A stretch of 51,810 bases of DNA, taken from Erythrobacter sanguineus. Lineage in GTDB: Bacteria > Pseudomonadota > Alphaproteobacteria > Sphingomonadales > Sphingomonadaceae. The position numbers were made by a program, and so were the translations under genes. Below, one piece after another: positions 8,546 to 16,880 of the stretch. Location of the stretch: assembly GCA_945878845.1 (NCBI GenBank), contig CAMCUB010000026.1:1-51810 (forward strand), written 5' to 3'. The notes below the pieces were generated by a model. The model was not told the DNA's origin, ran no database searches, and saw only the letters and a list, made by a program, of their open reading frames with translations. Position 1 is the first letter of the stretch. Each line of letters opens with the position of its first letter.

Positions 8546-10156
8546 CTAGCCGCGCGCGCGGACAAGCGCAAGCACTCTCGGAAGAGCGAGGCCGAGGATC
8601 AGGAACAGCGCCGCCCATGCAAGCGTCAGGACATGGCCCCACTGCGCGAACAGCGTCGGCGGGTGGGCGGCGGGGACGAGGCCCTCCAGCTTGTCGGCTT
8701 TGCCGCTGGCGATGTGGCCGCGCACCACGCCATTGGCATCGATCACCGCGCTGATCCCGGTCGTGGTCGAACGCAGCACCGGCAGGCCTTCCTCGATCGC
8801 CCGCATCCGCGCCTGCGCCAAGTGCTGCGGCGGGCCCCACCAGCCGAACCAGCCGTCATTCGAGGGGTTGAAGATGTAGTCGGGGCGATTCGCCTTGTCG
8901 GCGACGTGGCCGGAGAAGACGATCTCGTAGCAGATCATCACCCCCGCCTTGCCGTGCTCGCCCAAGTCGAGCGTGCGCGGGCCGGGGCCGGGGAGGTAGT
9001 CGATGCTCCCCGCCACCAGCCGCGACAGGCCGAGCGGTTCGAGGATCGGGCGCATCGGCAGATATTCGCCATAGGGCACGAGGTGCGCCTTGTCGTAGCC
9101 TGCAAGGATGCGCCCCGAACCATCCAGCGCCGTCACCGAATTGCGCGCGCTGACCGCGCCGGGGCGGCCGTCGGGCATCGGACCGATATTGAGGTTGACC
9201 ACGCCGGTCAGCAGCCTGGATTGCGGGCCGATCACCTTGCCGATGCGGCGGCGGGCGTAGTCCGGATCGCCGTTTGCGGTCATCGCGTAGTAGTAACGCT
9301 CGGGGTAGCCGTCCTCGAGATAATCGGGGACGCCGCTCTCGGGCCAGAGCACGATGCGGGGATTGCCGTCGCCCTTGCCGGTGAGCTTGGCGAGCCGCTC
9401 GAACTGCTCCTCGAACTTGGCGGGGTCGTTGATCTCGGACTGCGGGATATGGGGCTGGACGAGGGTGTAGCGGAGCTTGCTGTCGGGGGTCTTCCCGCCG
9501 GGCGCAAGCATCAGCCCTGCCGTCGGGAGGGCGAGCGGCAGGATCGCAAGCCATCGCCGCTCAAGGACGGCGAACAGGAACAGGCCCGCAAGGAACAGAG
9601 TCACGCCCGACAGCGCATAGGTGCCCATCCACGGCAGCCAACTGCCCGCAAGCCCCGGCCTGTCCCACGTCCCCAGCAGCATCAGCCCCATCGGGGGCCA
9701 AGGATAGCCGGTGAACAACCAGCCGCGCAGCCACTCGGTTAGCGTCCATGCACTCGCGAACACCAGCAGAAAGGCGGTGAAGTTTCTGCGTTTCCGCGCC
9801 AGCAGATGCGCCGCCAGCGCCGCCAGCGCGGGATAAATCGCGAGGTAGATGCACAGCAGCGGCACCGCCGCCCAGCCGAGCACCTCAGGCATCTTGGCCT
9901 GATGGGTGAAGGCGGTCGCGATCCAGTTGTTGGCGAGCGTCAGATGCGCCCAGCCGAAGCACCACCCCCACCACAGGGCGCGGCGCCAGCTATCAGCGGA
10001 GTGGATCAGCCACACGAACCCCGCCAGCGCGGCAAGGCCGAGCGGCCAGAGGTGGAGCGGCGGATAGGCACATGCGGCGAGCAGCCCCAGCGCCATCGCG
10101 GACAGCGCCGGACGGCGCTGCGCCAGCGCGGGAACCGCTGCCAGCCGCTCCCACAT
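8546..10156 (-). CDS. lnt: Apolipoprotein N-acyltransferase
   Basis: Lnt is the inner-membrane enzyme that adds the third acyl chain to the N-terminal cysteine of lipoproteins. The N-terminal ~200 residues form several membrane helices, and the nitrilase-like periplasmic domain carries the catalytic triad Glu273 (WPES), Lys356 (YDKAHLVPYGEY) and Cys409 (MICYE). The 536-residue length is typical. The start lies five bases after the DUF4167 stop, which indicates cotranscription. The lnt-metK order is conserved in alphaproteobacteria. Likely substrates in this window include the lipoprotein at 2056. Confidence 0.96.
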   Translation of the reverse strand: MWERLAAVPALAQRRPALSAMALGLLAACAYPPLHLWPLGLAALAGFVWLIHSADSWRRALWWGWCFGWAHLTLANNWIATAFTHQAKMPEVLGWAAVPLLCIYLAIYPALAALAAHLLARKRRNFTAFLLVFASAWTLTEWLRGWLFTGYPWPPMGLMLLGTWDRPGLAGSWLPWMGTYALSGVTLFLAGLFLFAVLERRWLAILPLALPTAGLMLAPGGKTPDSKLRYTLVQPHIPQSEINDPAKFEEQFERLAKLTGKGDGNPRIVLWPESGVPDYLEDGYPERYYYAMTANGDPDYARRRIGKVIGPQSRLLTGVVNLNIGPMPDGRPGAVSARNSVTALDGSGRILAGYDKAHLVPYGEYLPMRPILEPLGLSRLVAGSIDYLPGPGPRTLDLGEHGKAGVMICYEIVFSGHVADKANRPDYIFNPSNDGWFGWWGPPQHLAQARMRAIEEGLPVLRSTTTGISAVIDANGVVRGHIASGKADKLEGLVPAAHPPTLFAQWGHVLTLAWAALFLILGLALPRVLALVRARG

Positions 10157-10161
10157 GACGC

Positions 10162-10989
10162 TTACTCGACGGTTTCGAGCGCGCCGCTGTCGCCGCCTGC
10201 GTCGTCACCGCGGATCGAGGGCGGGAGGATCGAGCTGTCGATGCCCAGCTGTTCGCCGCCATCGGCGGGCTTGCGCGGCTTGCGGGCGCGCGCGGGCTTG
10301 TCGGCGCGGTCGGCGGCCGGACGGTCTACGGCCGACCGGTCAGCGGCGGGGCGTTCCGCGGCCGGGCGTTCGCTGCGCTCGGGACGCTCGGCGCGCTTTT
10401 CGGTGCGCTCCGGGCGGTTGCCGTCGCGCTCGCCGTCCCTCGGCTTGCGTTGCTGCTGCTGGCGACGCTGGCCGCGCGGACGGTCGCCACCGCGATCGTC
10501 ATTGCGGTCGTTACCGCGGTCGTTCTGGCGATCATCGTCCTGACGGTCGTCGGAAAGGAAGCTTTCGCCCTCCTGCCCCGGCTCGCCTTCGTTCACATCG
10601 GCGTTGCCGCCGGTCTGGGGCTGTTCATAGGGCGAGCGGGTCGGCATGTCGTTGCGACGGCCGAAATCGAAATCGTCCTCGAAATCGTCGCCGGTATCGC
10701 GCTCGTCATTGCGCCGCGCGCCGCCGTTGCCGCCGCGCTGTTCGTCCACGCGGGCCTTGTTGTCGGCGATCACGCGGAAATAGTGATCCGCGAACTGGAG
10801 GTAGTACTCCATCTGCACGCGGTCGCCATTGTGCTGGGCGTCCTGCGCGAGCTTCTTGTACTTGTCGAGCATCTGCGGGGCATTGCCGCGCGCCCGGCTG
10901 TCGATGCGGTTCAGTTGAGCGCCGCCTCCGCCCTGATTGCGGTTGCCGCGTCCACGACGACGGTTATTCCGGTTGTTATTGTTATTCAA
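10162..10989 (-). CDS. DUF4167 protein, basic low-complexity
   Basis: A 275-residue protein. The start codon is TTG at 10989, preceded by AAGGAA with good spacing; no ATG is available in frame near it. The N-terminus is extremely Asn/Arg/Gly-rich, followed by the conserved DUF4167 core (about residues 28-75, with QMLDKYKKLAQDAQHNGDR and the aromatic YYLQFADHYFR). The remainder is a long disordered tail of Asp/Arg/Asn and then Ala/Arg/Pro/Asp repeats. The composition suggests RNA binding or phase separation, but no function is proven. It is widespread in alphaproteobacteria next to prmC and prfA, as here. Confidence 0.88.
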   Translation of the reverse strand: MNNNNNRNNRRRGRGNRNQGGGGAQLNRIDSRARGNAPQMLDKYKKLAQDAQHNGDRVQMEYYLQFADHYFRVIADNKARVDEQRGGNGGARRNDERDTGDDFEDDFDFGRRNDMPTRSPYEQPQTGGNADVNEGEPGQEGESFLSDDRQDDDRQNDRGNDRNDDRGGDRPRGQRRQQQQRKPRDGERDGNRPERTEKRAERPERSERPAAERPAADRSAVDRPAADRADKPARARKPRKPADGGEQLGIDSSILPPSIRGDDAGGDSGALETVE

Positions 10990-11234
10990 GGAAAACGTTC
11001 CTTAACAGTGACCTGGCGCGAAAACATTGGTCATGCGCGCGGTCATCAGACCCCTTGCCCTTGCGTCACGCCGAATCACGATCACAAAGATCTTTCTGGG
11101 CGTGCCACGTGCTCCGCGCTGGATGCTGCCGGGGGCGAGCCCTCACGGCGGTATCAGCTGAGTTCAGGAGCTTGGCCCAGCGGTTTGCGCCCTTCGCAAT
11201 CCATCCGGCCTCAGGCAGACGTAGCGATGCGAAA

Positions 11235-11251
11235 GGGGTTTGCCAAGCCCC
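11235..11251 (-). terminator. Possible terminator after prmC
   Basis: GGGGTTT (11235-11241) pairs with AAGCCCC (11245-11251, one G-U), and on the minus strand it is followed by CCCTTTC only. It lies 15 bases past the prmC stop. The rest of the 277-base gap up to the DUF4167 start holds only a short palindrome (AAAGATCTTT, 11086-11095) and no gene. Confidence 0.35.
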
Positions 11252-11266
11252 GCCCGCGTAATTCTG

Positions 11267-12088
11267 TTACGTGAGCAGCAAGGCCCGCGCACGGCCCGCC
11301 AGATCGCGGCGCAGCGCCGCGCCAAATCCCGACGCGGCAGCGAGGGCCCCCACGGCATCGGCCTGATCCGCGCCGATTTCCAGCACCGCCAGTGCGCTCG
11401 GGTTCATCAGCGCGCGCAGTTGCGGGATCAGCACGCGGTAATCGTCAAGCCCCTCGGGCCCGGCGAACAGCGCGCTGGCGGGCTCGAATTCGGCCACTTG
11501 GCGATCAAGCGCGGCAGTGCTCTCCACATAGGGCGGGTTGCACAGGATCAGGTCGAAGGTGCCGAGGGCGTCGGCCCAGCCGGGCGCGTGCCAGTCGCTT
11601 GTCAGAAACCGCGCCTGCGGACGCAGCCCCAATTGCTCGGCATTGCGGTGGGCCACCGCCACGGCCTCGGGCGAGCGGTCGATGCCCACTCCTTGAGCCT
11701 CGCGGCAGTGCGCCAGCACAGCCAGCAGCAGCGCGCCCGAGCCTGTGCCGAGATCGAGGACGCGGCCCGCATCGGGCCGCTCGGCCAGCGCCGCCTCGAC
11801 CAGCGTCTCGCTGTCGCCGCGCGGGATCAGGGTGGCGGGGGTAACGATGAACGGCAGGCCATAAAACTCCTGCCGCCCGGTGATGTAGGCGACCGGCTCG
11901 TGCCCCGCGCGGCGCTCGACAAGCGCGGGGTAACCCGGCGGGGCGGGGTCGCGCATGTGGCGTAGCAGCAGCTCCGATCGCGAGCAGCCGAAGAGGTGCG
12001 CCATCAGCAGTTCGGCATCGAGCCGCGCGGTATCGCTGACGTCGCCAAGCGCTTCGGCGGCGGCTCGGATGGCCTCGCCTGCGGTCAT
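11267..12088 (-). CDS. prmC: Release factor glutamine methyltransferase
   Basis: PrmC methylates the glutamine of the GGQ motif in release factors, using S-adenosylmethionine. It is 273 residues long. The SAM-binding motif LDLGTGSG is at 111-118 and the substrate-binding NPPY at 184-187; the N-terminal helical domain ends in GRQEFYGLPF. The usual IPRPETE reads IPRGDSE (88-94) here, a mild variation. Its ATG overlaps the prfA stop by one base (TAATG), so it is translationally coupled to its substrate, RF1. Confidence 0.95.
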   Translation of the reverse strand: MTAGEAIRAAAEALGDVSDTARLDAELLMAHLFGCSRSELLLRHMRDPAPPGYPALVERRAGHEPVAYITGRQEFYGLPFIVTPATLIPRGDSETLVEAALAERPDAGRVLDLGTGSGALLLAVLAHCREAQGVGIDRSPEAVAVAHRNAEQLGLRPQARFLTSDWHAPGWADALGTFDLILCNPPYVESTAALDRQVAEFEPASALFAGPEGLDDYRVLIPQLRALMNPSALAVLEIGADQADAVGALAAASGFGAALRRDLAGRARALLLT

Positions 12089-13155
12089 TATTCCGCCAGC
12101 GCCGCGAGCCGCTTGCCCTCGTCCTCGGCGATCAGCGCGTCGATCATTTCGCCTAAGCCCGCCCCGGCGAGCACTTCCTCGAGCTTGTGCAGGGTGAGCC
12201 CGATGCGGTGATCGGTGACGCGGCCCTGCGGGAAATTATAGGTGCGGATGCGCTCCGAGCGGTCGCCGCTGCCGACCATCGCCTTCCTCGCCTCGGCCTC
12301 GGCGCCCTGCGTGGCCTCGCGCTGGGCGTCGTAGAGCCGCGTGCGCAGCACCTGCATCGCCTTTTCCTTGTTCTTGTGCTGGCTGCGCCCGTCCTGGCAG
12401 GTCACCACCGTGCCGGTCGGCAGGTGGGTGATGCGCACGGCGCTGTCCGTGGTGTTGACGTGCTGGCCGCCCGCGCCCGAGGCGCGGTAGACGTCGATCT
12501 TGAGGTCCTTGTCCTCGATCTGCACGTCGACTTCATCCGGCTCGGCCAGCACCGCGACAGTCGCCGCCGAGGTGTGGATGCGCCCGCCGCTTTCGGTCAC
12601 GGGCACGCGCTGGACGCGGTGGACGCCGCTTTCGAACTTGAGCTTGGCGAAGACGCCGGTGCCGGTGACGTTGGCGATGACTTCCTTGTAGCCGCCGATG
12701 TCCGAGGCGGCGATGCTGACCGGCTCGACCTTCCAGCCCTGCTCGGCGGCGTAGCGTTCATACATGCGGTAGAGATCGGCCGCGAACAGCGCGGCTTCAT
12801 CGCCCCCCGTCCCGGCGCGGATTTCGAGCATCGCGGGCTTGGCGTCGGCGCTGTCACGCGGGAGGAGCGCGATGGCGAGGCGGCGCTCGAGATCGGGGAG
12901 GGTGGCCTTGATCTGGCTGAGTTCCTCCTCGGCCATGGCCTTCATCTCAGGGTCGGCGAGCATTTCCGCCAGCCCCGCCATTTCCTCGCGCGCGGCCTTC
13001 ACTTCGGCCGCGATCTTCGCCACCGGTTCGAGTTCGGCATAGTCGCGGGAGGCGCGGACAAAGGCCTCGCCCTCGAGCGTTCCGCTCGCCATGCGCGCTT
13101 CCAGCTCTGCAAAGCGGTGCGCGATCTGGTCAAGGCGTTCGGGGGGGATTTGCAT
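12088..13155 (-). CDS. prfA: Peptide chain release factor 1
   Basis: RF1 reads UAA and UAG stop codons and triggers peptide release. The codon-recognition tripeptide is PVT (185-187; PAT in E. coli) inside [14 protein letters not shown], and the catalytic GGQ is at 229-231. The 355-residue length is normal. The start follows GAGAAG at a normal distance. The gene is followed by prmC, which modifies Gln231, and RF3 (prfC) is also in this window at 45976. A palindromic repeat unit separates it from hisS. Confidence 0.96.
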   Translation of the reverse strand: MQIPPERLDQIAHRFAELEARMASGTLEGEAFVRASRDYAELEPVAKIAAEVKAAREEMAGLAEMLADPEMKAMAEEELSQIKATLPDLERRLAIALLPRDSADAKPAMLEIRAGTGGDEAALFAADLYRMYERYAAEQGWKVEPVSIAASDIGGYKEVIANVTGTGVFAKLKFESGVHRVQRVPVTESGGRIHTSAATVAVLAEPDEVDVQIEDKDLKIDVYRASGAGGQHVNTTDSAVRITHLPTGTVVTCQDGRSQHKNKEKAMQVLRTRLYDAQREATQGAEAEARKAMVGSGDRSERIRTYNFPQGRVTDHRIGLTLHKLEEVLAGAGLGEMIDALIAEDEGKRLAALAE

Positions 13156-13172
13156 GGGGTTCTTCTCTTACT

Positions 13173-13263
13173 CGTCATGCTGAACTTGTTTCAGCATCCA
13201 TTTCTCCGGTTCGGGCCGCAGTGGAGGCGGCACGATGGACCCTGAAACGAGTTCAGGGTGACG
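13173..13263. repeat. Compound intergenic palindrome (REP-like)
   Basis: Two 28-base arms (13173-13200 and 13236-13263) form an imperfect inverted repeat, and each arm is itself a hairpin: ATGCTGAA/TTCAGCAT in the first and CCCTGAA/TTCAGGG in the second. It fills the hisS-prfA gap. This pattern (CTGAA...TTCAG near GTCA/TGAC) looks like a dispersed repeat family common in sphingomonads; the copy number in the genome is not visible here. Confidence 0.75.
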
Positions 13264-13270
13264 AGGGGGG

Positions 13271-14518
13271 CTAACGGTACGCGCCGAGCGCAGCCAAGAC
13301 GTTTGCTTCGAGGTCGTCGCCTGAAAGGCTGTGCCCCATGTCCGACTTAAGCGACAGAAGGGTCTTGGCCCCGCGCTTCACCGCCTTGTCATAGCGCTTG
13401 CGCGGCGATCCGGAGGCGACCAACTCGGCCGTAAAGCCTTGCTTCCGAACATCGCCGATCAGCCCGATCGCCTCGGCAATGCGCGCGTCGTCCTCGACCA
13501 CGATGATGAGGTCGGCAGGCGCTTCTTCCCGCGCCCCCACCAGCATCGCCAGCCGCTCGATCCCCGCAGCCCATCCGACCGCAGGCGTCGGCGCGCCGCC
13601 GAGCGATTCCATCAGCCCGTCATAGCGCCCGCCGCCGAGCACCGTGCTCTGGCTCCCCAAAGCCGCCGCCGAAGCGCTGCCCTCATCAGGGATGAACTCG
13701 AAGGCCGTGTGACGGTAGTAATCGAGCCCGCGCACGAGGCTCTCGGCACGCACCCACTTCACGCCCGCCGCATCCAGCCCGCTGGTCACCGCCGCAAAGA
13801 ATGCCGAAGCCTCCTCCGACAGAAACGCATCGATCTTCGGCGCGTCCGCAAGGAACGGCTTGTCCCTCGGATCCTTCGAATCAAGAATCCGCAGCGGGTT
13901 CTTCTCCAACCGCTCCTGCGATTCCTCGGAGAGCTGGCCTTCGACCTCGCGGAAATAGGCGATCAGCGCCGCCCGCCACGCCTCGCGGCTCGCGCCGTCG
14001 CCCAAAGTGTTGAGGTGCAGGGTGACATCCTCAATGCCAAGCTCCTTGAGCAGCTGGTCGGCCATCGCCAGCAGCTCGACATCCGCCTGCGGCTCGCCCG
14101 CGCCGATCACTTCGGCGTCGATCTGGTGGAACTGGCGGTAGCGGCCTTTCTGCGGGCGCTCGTAGCGGAACAGCGGGCCGTGGGTGGCGACCTTCAGCGG
14201 CGCATATTGCTGCCAGCCGTTGGTGAGGAAGGCGCGCGCGATCCCGGCGGTGAATTCGGGGCGCAGCGTCAGGCTCTCGCCGCCGCGGTCGTCGAAGGAA
14301 TACATCTCCTTCGACACCACATCGGTGGTCTCGCCCAGCGAGCGCGCGAACACCTCGGTCTTCTCGAACACCGGCATTTCCACGCGGCGAAAGCGGTAGA
14401 GCCTCCGCACGCGCTCGAAGGTTTCGACCACGAAGGCGAAGGCCTCGGCATCGGCGCCGAAGATGTCCTGGGTGCCGCGGATGGCCTGAGGTGTTTGGCG
14501 CGGTGTCTTCTTGCTCAT
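13271..14518 (-). CDS. hisS: Histidyl-tRNA synthetase
   Basis: HisRS charges tRNA-His; it is a class II synthetase. The N-terminal block GTQDIFG, motif 2 with [13 protein letters not shown], the histidine-binding [12 protein letters not shown], and the late [13 protein letters not shown] are all present, followed by the C-terminal anticodon-binding domain. With the ATG at 14518 the protein has 415 residues ([15 protein letters not shown]...), the usual size. A GTG at 14539 would add seven residues and cannot be excluded, as neither has a strong ribosome site. It heads the minus-strand series hisS-prfA-prmC and is divergent from ppa. Confidence 0.95.
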   Translation of the reverse strand: MSKKTPRQTPQAIRGTQDIFGADAEAFAFVVETFERVRRLYRFRRVEMPVFEKTEVFARSLGETTDVVSKEMYSFDDRGGESLTLRPEFTAGIARAFLTNGWQQYAPLKVATHGPLFRYERPQKGRYRQFHQIDAEVIGAGEPQADVELLAMADQLLKELGIEDVTLHLNTLGDGASREAWRAALIAYFREVEGQLSEESQERLEKNPLRILDSKDPRDKPFLADAPKIDAFLSEEASAFFAAVTSGLDAAGVKWVRAESLVRGLDYYRHTAFEFIPDEGSASAAALGSQSTVLGGGRYDGLMESLGGAPTPAVGWAAGIERLAMLVGAREEAPADLIIVVEDDARIAEAIGLIGDVRKQGFTAELVASGSPRKRYDKAVKRGAKTLLSLKSDMGHSLSGDDLEANVLAALGAYR

Positions 14519-14644
14519 AGGCCGCGCGATTAGGCTCACCTAGGCTCTTTCGCAATCCTGCGGCACGCATTAAGGGGGCGCGTCGCAATCCGAACCTCTC
14601 CGCCGCAAGCGAACACGCGCGGCCTGCAACAGAAGAGAAAATCC

Positions 14645-15178
14645 ATGCGCATCGACAAGATCCCCACCGGCGTGAACCCTCCCGACGATCTCAACGTGAT
14701 CATCGAAGTGCCCACCGGGGGCGAGCCGGTGAAGTACGAATTCGATAAGGAAAGCGGCGCGCTGTTCGTCGACCGCATCCTGCACACGCCGATGCGCTAT
14801 CCGGCGAACTACGGCTTCGTGCCGCACACGCTCTCGCCCGATGGCGACCCGCTCGATGCGCTGGTGATCTCGCGTTCGCCCTTCATCCCGGGCTGCGTGG
14901 TGCGCGCGCGGCCGATCGGCGTGCTGAACCTCGAGGACGAGCAGGGCGGCGATGAAAAGCTGATCTGCGTGCCGGTGAACGAGACCTTCCCGTATTACGC
15001 CGATGTGGTCGAGACGAGCGATCTGCCCTCGATCATCTTCCAGCAGATCGAGCACTTCTTCACGCACTACAAGGATCTGGAAGCCGAAAAGTGGGTGCGC
15101 GTGGGCAAGTGGGGCGACGCCGCCGAAGCGCGTCAGATCACCATCGAGGCGATCGAAAGATATAACGCGGGGAAGTGA
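14645..15178 (+). CDS. ppa: Inorganic pyrophosphatase
   Basis: A soluble family I pyrophosphatase of 177 residues that hydrolyses pyrophosphate to phosphate and so pulls biosynthetic reactions forward. The metal-binding signature D-G-D-P-L-D is at residues 66-71 and the other conserved acidic and Lys residues of the family are in place (YEFDKESGAL near 31-40). Purine-rich AGAAGAGA precedes the ATG. It is a single-gene unit, divergent from hisS, with a 126-base shared upstream region. Confidence 0.96.
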   Translation: MRIDKIPTGVNPPDDLNVIIEVPTGGEPVKYEFDKESGALFVDRILHTPMRYPANYGFVPHTLSPDGDPLDALVISRSPFIPGCVVRARPIGVLNLEDEQGGDEKLICVPVNETFPYYADVVETSDLPSIIFQQIEHFFTHYKDLEAEKWVRVGKWGDAAEARQITIEAIERYNAGK

Positions 15179-15195
15179 GGGTGCTTGAATTAGGC

Positions 15196-15285
15196 CCGCC
15201 CCGGGCTTGACCCGGGGGCCGGCTTACTTGCGTTTGCGAGCGGTCGAAGAAAGTTGAGCTGGACCCCGGCTCAAGCCCGGGGCGG
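15196..15285. repeat. 22-bp inverted repeat between convergent genes
   Basis: The arms 15196-15217 and 15264-15285 pair with one mismatch, and each arm contains its own short palindrome (CCCCGGG...CCCGGGG type). It sits between ppa and a convergent gene, so it can work as a two-way terminator hairpin although it lacks a T run. It looks like a second dispersed repeat family, different from the one at 13173. Confidence 0.7.
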
Positions 15286-15306
15286 GGAGGAGTGAAAACT
15301 CCGTCC

Positions 15307-15684
15307 CTAAAACACTTCCAGCAACATTTTGAAGATCAGCGTCAGCCCAAACGGCAAGCCGATCGCCATCAGCCACAGCGCGGTCACATCGCGGCGGAAC
15401 TCGCCCGCGAGCGCCGGGTCGGCCGCCTCGGCGTCGGACAGCACCGCCCAGCGCTTCTCGAACCAGCGGCACACCGGGATGATCCCGGCGACCAGCACGA
15501 TCAGCGCCAGATAGGGCAGCCCGGTCGACGATCCCTCGGCCAGCGCCTTGACGGTCACGAAAATCTGCAAGGCGGTATAGGCGAGCAGGCCGTAAGCGAC
15601 ATGATCGCTCATCGCCTTTCGCCAGTCGCGTGGCTTGGTTGCGGCCAGCGCCTTGCCCTGAGTGCGCTCTTCAGATTTCTCCAT
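15307..15684 (-). CDS. Small membrane protein, unknown function
   Basis: A 125-residue protein with a polar N-terminus (MEKSEERTQGKALAATKPRD) and three predicted membrane helices: around VAYGLLAYTALQIFV, LPYLALIVLVAGIIPVC, and LWLMAIGLPFGLTLIF. The ATG at 15684 is chosen because GGGGAG lies about nine bases upstream; the frame stays open further upstream but without a ribosome site. I do not recognise a family. It is convergent with ppa and divergent from lptB. Confidence 0.7.
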   Translation of the reverse strand: MEKSEERTQGKALAATKPRDWRKAMSDHVAYGLLAYTALQIFVTVKALAEGSSTGLPYLALIVLVAGIIPVCRWFEKRWAVLSDAEAADPALAGEFRRDVTALWLMAIGLPFGLTLIFKMLLEVF

Positions 15685-15926
15685 GTGTGCCGCTCCCCAA
15701 CGGTATGACGTGAGGGACGCAGTATCGCAAAGGAGTCGCAGAGTTGCAATAAGCCGCGCGTCGACGCAGGATTGTTGCGCGGCGCGCAAGAGGCGCAAGG
15801 CAAGCCGCTCTAATCGCGGGTCTCTCTGCGGGCTGACACCCGATTGCCGCTCCTCTAAGCAAAAATCCTGCCAAATGCACTGCACCACTTTCCTCACCCC
15901 GCCATGGTGCTAAAGACTCGTCCACG

Positions 15927-16706
15927 ATGAGCACGACCACCCTCTCTGACGCCCCGGGCGAGGCCGCCCCGATCCAGCCGCGCGGCAGCGGGCTCGAGGT
16001 GATCTCGATCGCCAAGAGCTATGACAAGCGCGCGGTGTTGACCGACATCTCGCTCAATGTCGCCAAGGGCGAGGTGCTCGGGCTGCTCGGTCCCAACGGG
16101 GCGGGCAAGACCACCTGCTTCTATTCGATCATGGGGTTGGTGAAGCCGGATTCGGGCCGCATCCTGATGGACGGTGAGGATGTCACCAAGCTGCCGATGT
16201 ATCGCCGCGCGATCCTCGGGCTGGGCTACCTTCCGCAGGAGACCAGTATCTTCCGCGGCATGACTGTGGAGCAGAACATCGCCTGCGTGCTCGAACTGGT
16301 CGAGCCCGACAAGGCCACCCGCGCCGGCGAATTGGAGCGCCTGCTCGACGAATTCGGCCTCGCCCGCCTGCGCGAGAGCCCGGCGATGGCGCTGTCAGGC
16401 GGGGAGCGTCGCCGCTGCGAGATCGCCCGCGCGCTGGCGGCCAAGCCCTCGATCATGCTGCTCGATGAGCCCTTCGCCGGGATCGATCCGCTGTCGATCA
16501 ACGACATCCGCGATCTGATCCGCGATCTGAAGGCGCGCGGCATCGGGGTGCTGATCACCGATCACAACGTGCGCGAGACGCTCGACATCGTCGATCGCGC
16601 CTGCATCATCTTTGGCGGACAGGTGCTGTTCGCCGGCTCCCCGCAGGAACTGGTTGCCGACGAGAACGTGCGTCGGCTCTATCTCGGCGAGAGCTTCACG
16701 CTGTGA
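15927..16706 (+). CDS. lptB: LPS export ABC transporter ATP-binding protein
   Basis: LptB powers LptF/G to extract lipopolysaccharide from the inner membrane. The 259-residue protein has Walker A GPNGAGKT (55-62), the Lpt-type Q loop YLPQETSIFRGMT, signature LSGGE (156-160), Walker B LLDE (178-181) and switch His213. A 20-residue N-terminal extension precedes the usual start. It lies upstream of rpoN, the standard proteobacterial order, but lptC and lptA are not next to it: the upstream neighbour is an unrelated divergent gene. Confidence 0.94.
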   Translation: MSTTTLSDAPGEAAPIQPRGSGLEVISIAKSYDKRAVLTDISLNVAKGEVLGLLGPNGAGKTTCFYSIMGLVKPDSGRILMDGEDVTKLPMYRRAILGLGYLPQETSIFRGMTVEQNIACVLELVEPDKATRAGELERLLDEFGLARLRESPAMALSGGERRRCEIARALAAKPSIMLLDEPFAGIDPLSINDIRDLIRDLKARGIGVLITDHNVRETLDIVDRACIIFGGQVLFAGSPQELVADENVRRLYLGESFTL

Positions 16707-16764
16707 TTTTCCGGTGGGAGGCGAGGTAATGATTTCGGGTGGGTCTTGGTCCACCGGGGTCCAG

Positions 16765-16836
16765 GCCAGCCCGCTCCCCCGCCCTTCCGCCCTTCAGGAT
16801 ATGATCCCGGGTGGAAGGGCGGGGGAGCGGGCTGGC
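16765..16836. repeat. Perfect 24-bp inverted repeat between lptB and rpoN
   Basis: The arms 16765-16788 and 16813-16836 are perfectly complementary, with a 24-base loop. The arms are pure strings of C-rich or G-rich sequence, giving a very stable hairpin in the lptB-rpoN transcript. There is no T run after it. It ends 44 bases before the rpoN start codon and probably modulates or blocks read-through. Confidence 0.85.
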
Positions 16837-16880
16837 GCGGCGCGCAGCATTTTGCGAAGCGAAATGCGGATCGACGCATA

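Noticed and set aside
16746..16880. An in-frame N-terminal extension of rpoN of 45 residues
   Set aside because: It would translate one arm and the loop of the 24-bp inverted repeat, and RpoN proteins begin with the MALGPRLDIRQTQSL-like segment found at 16881.
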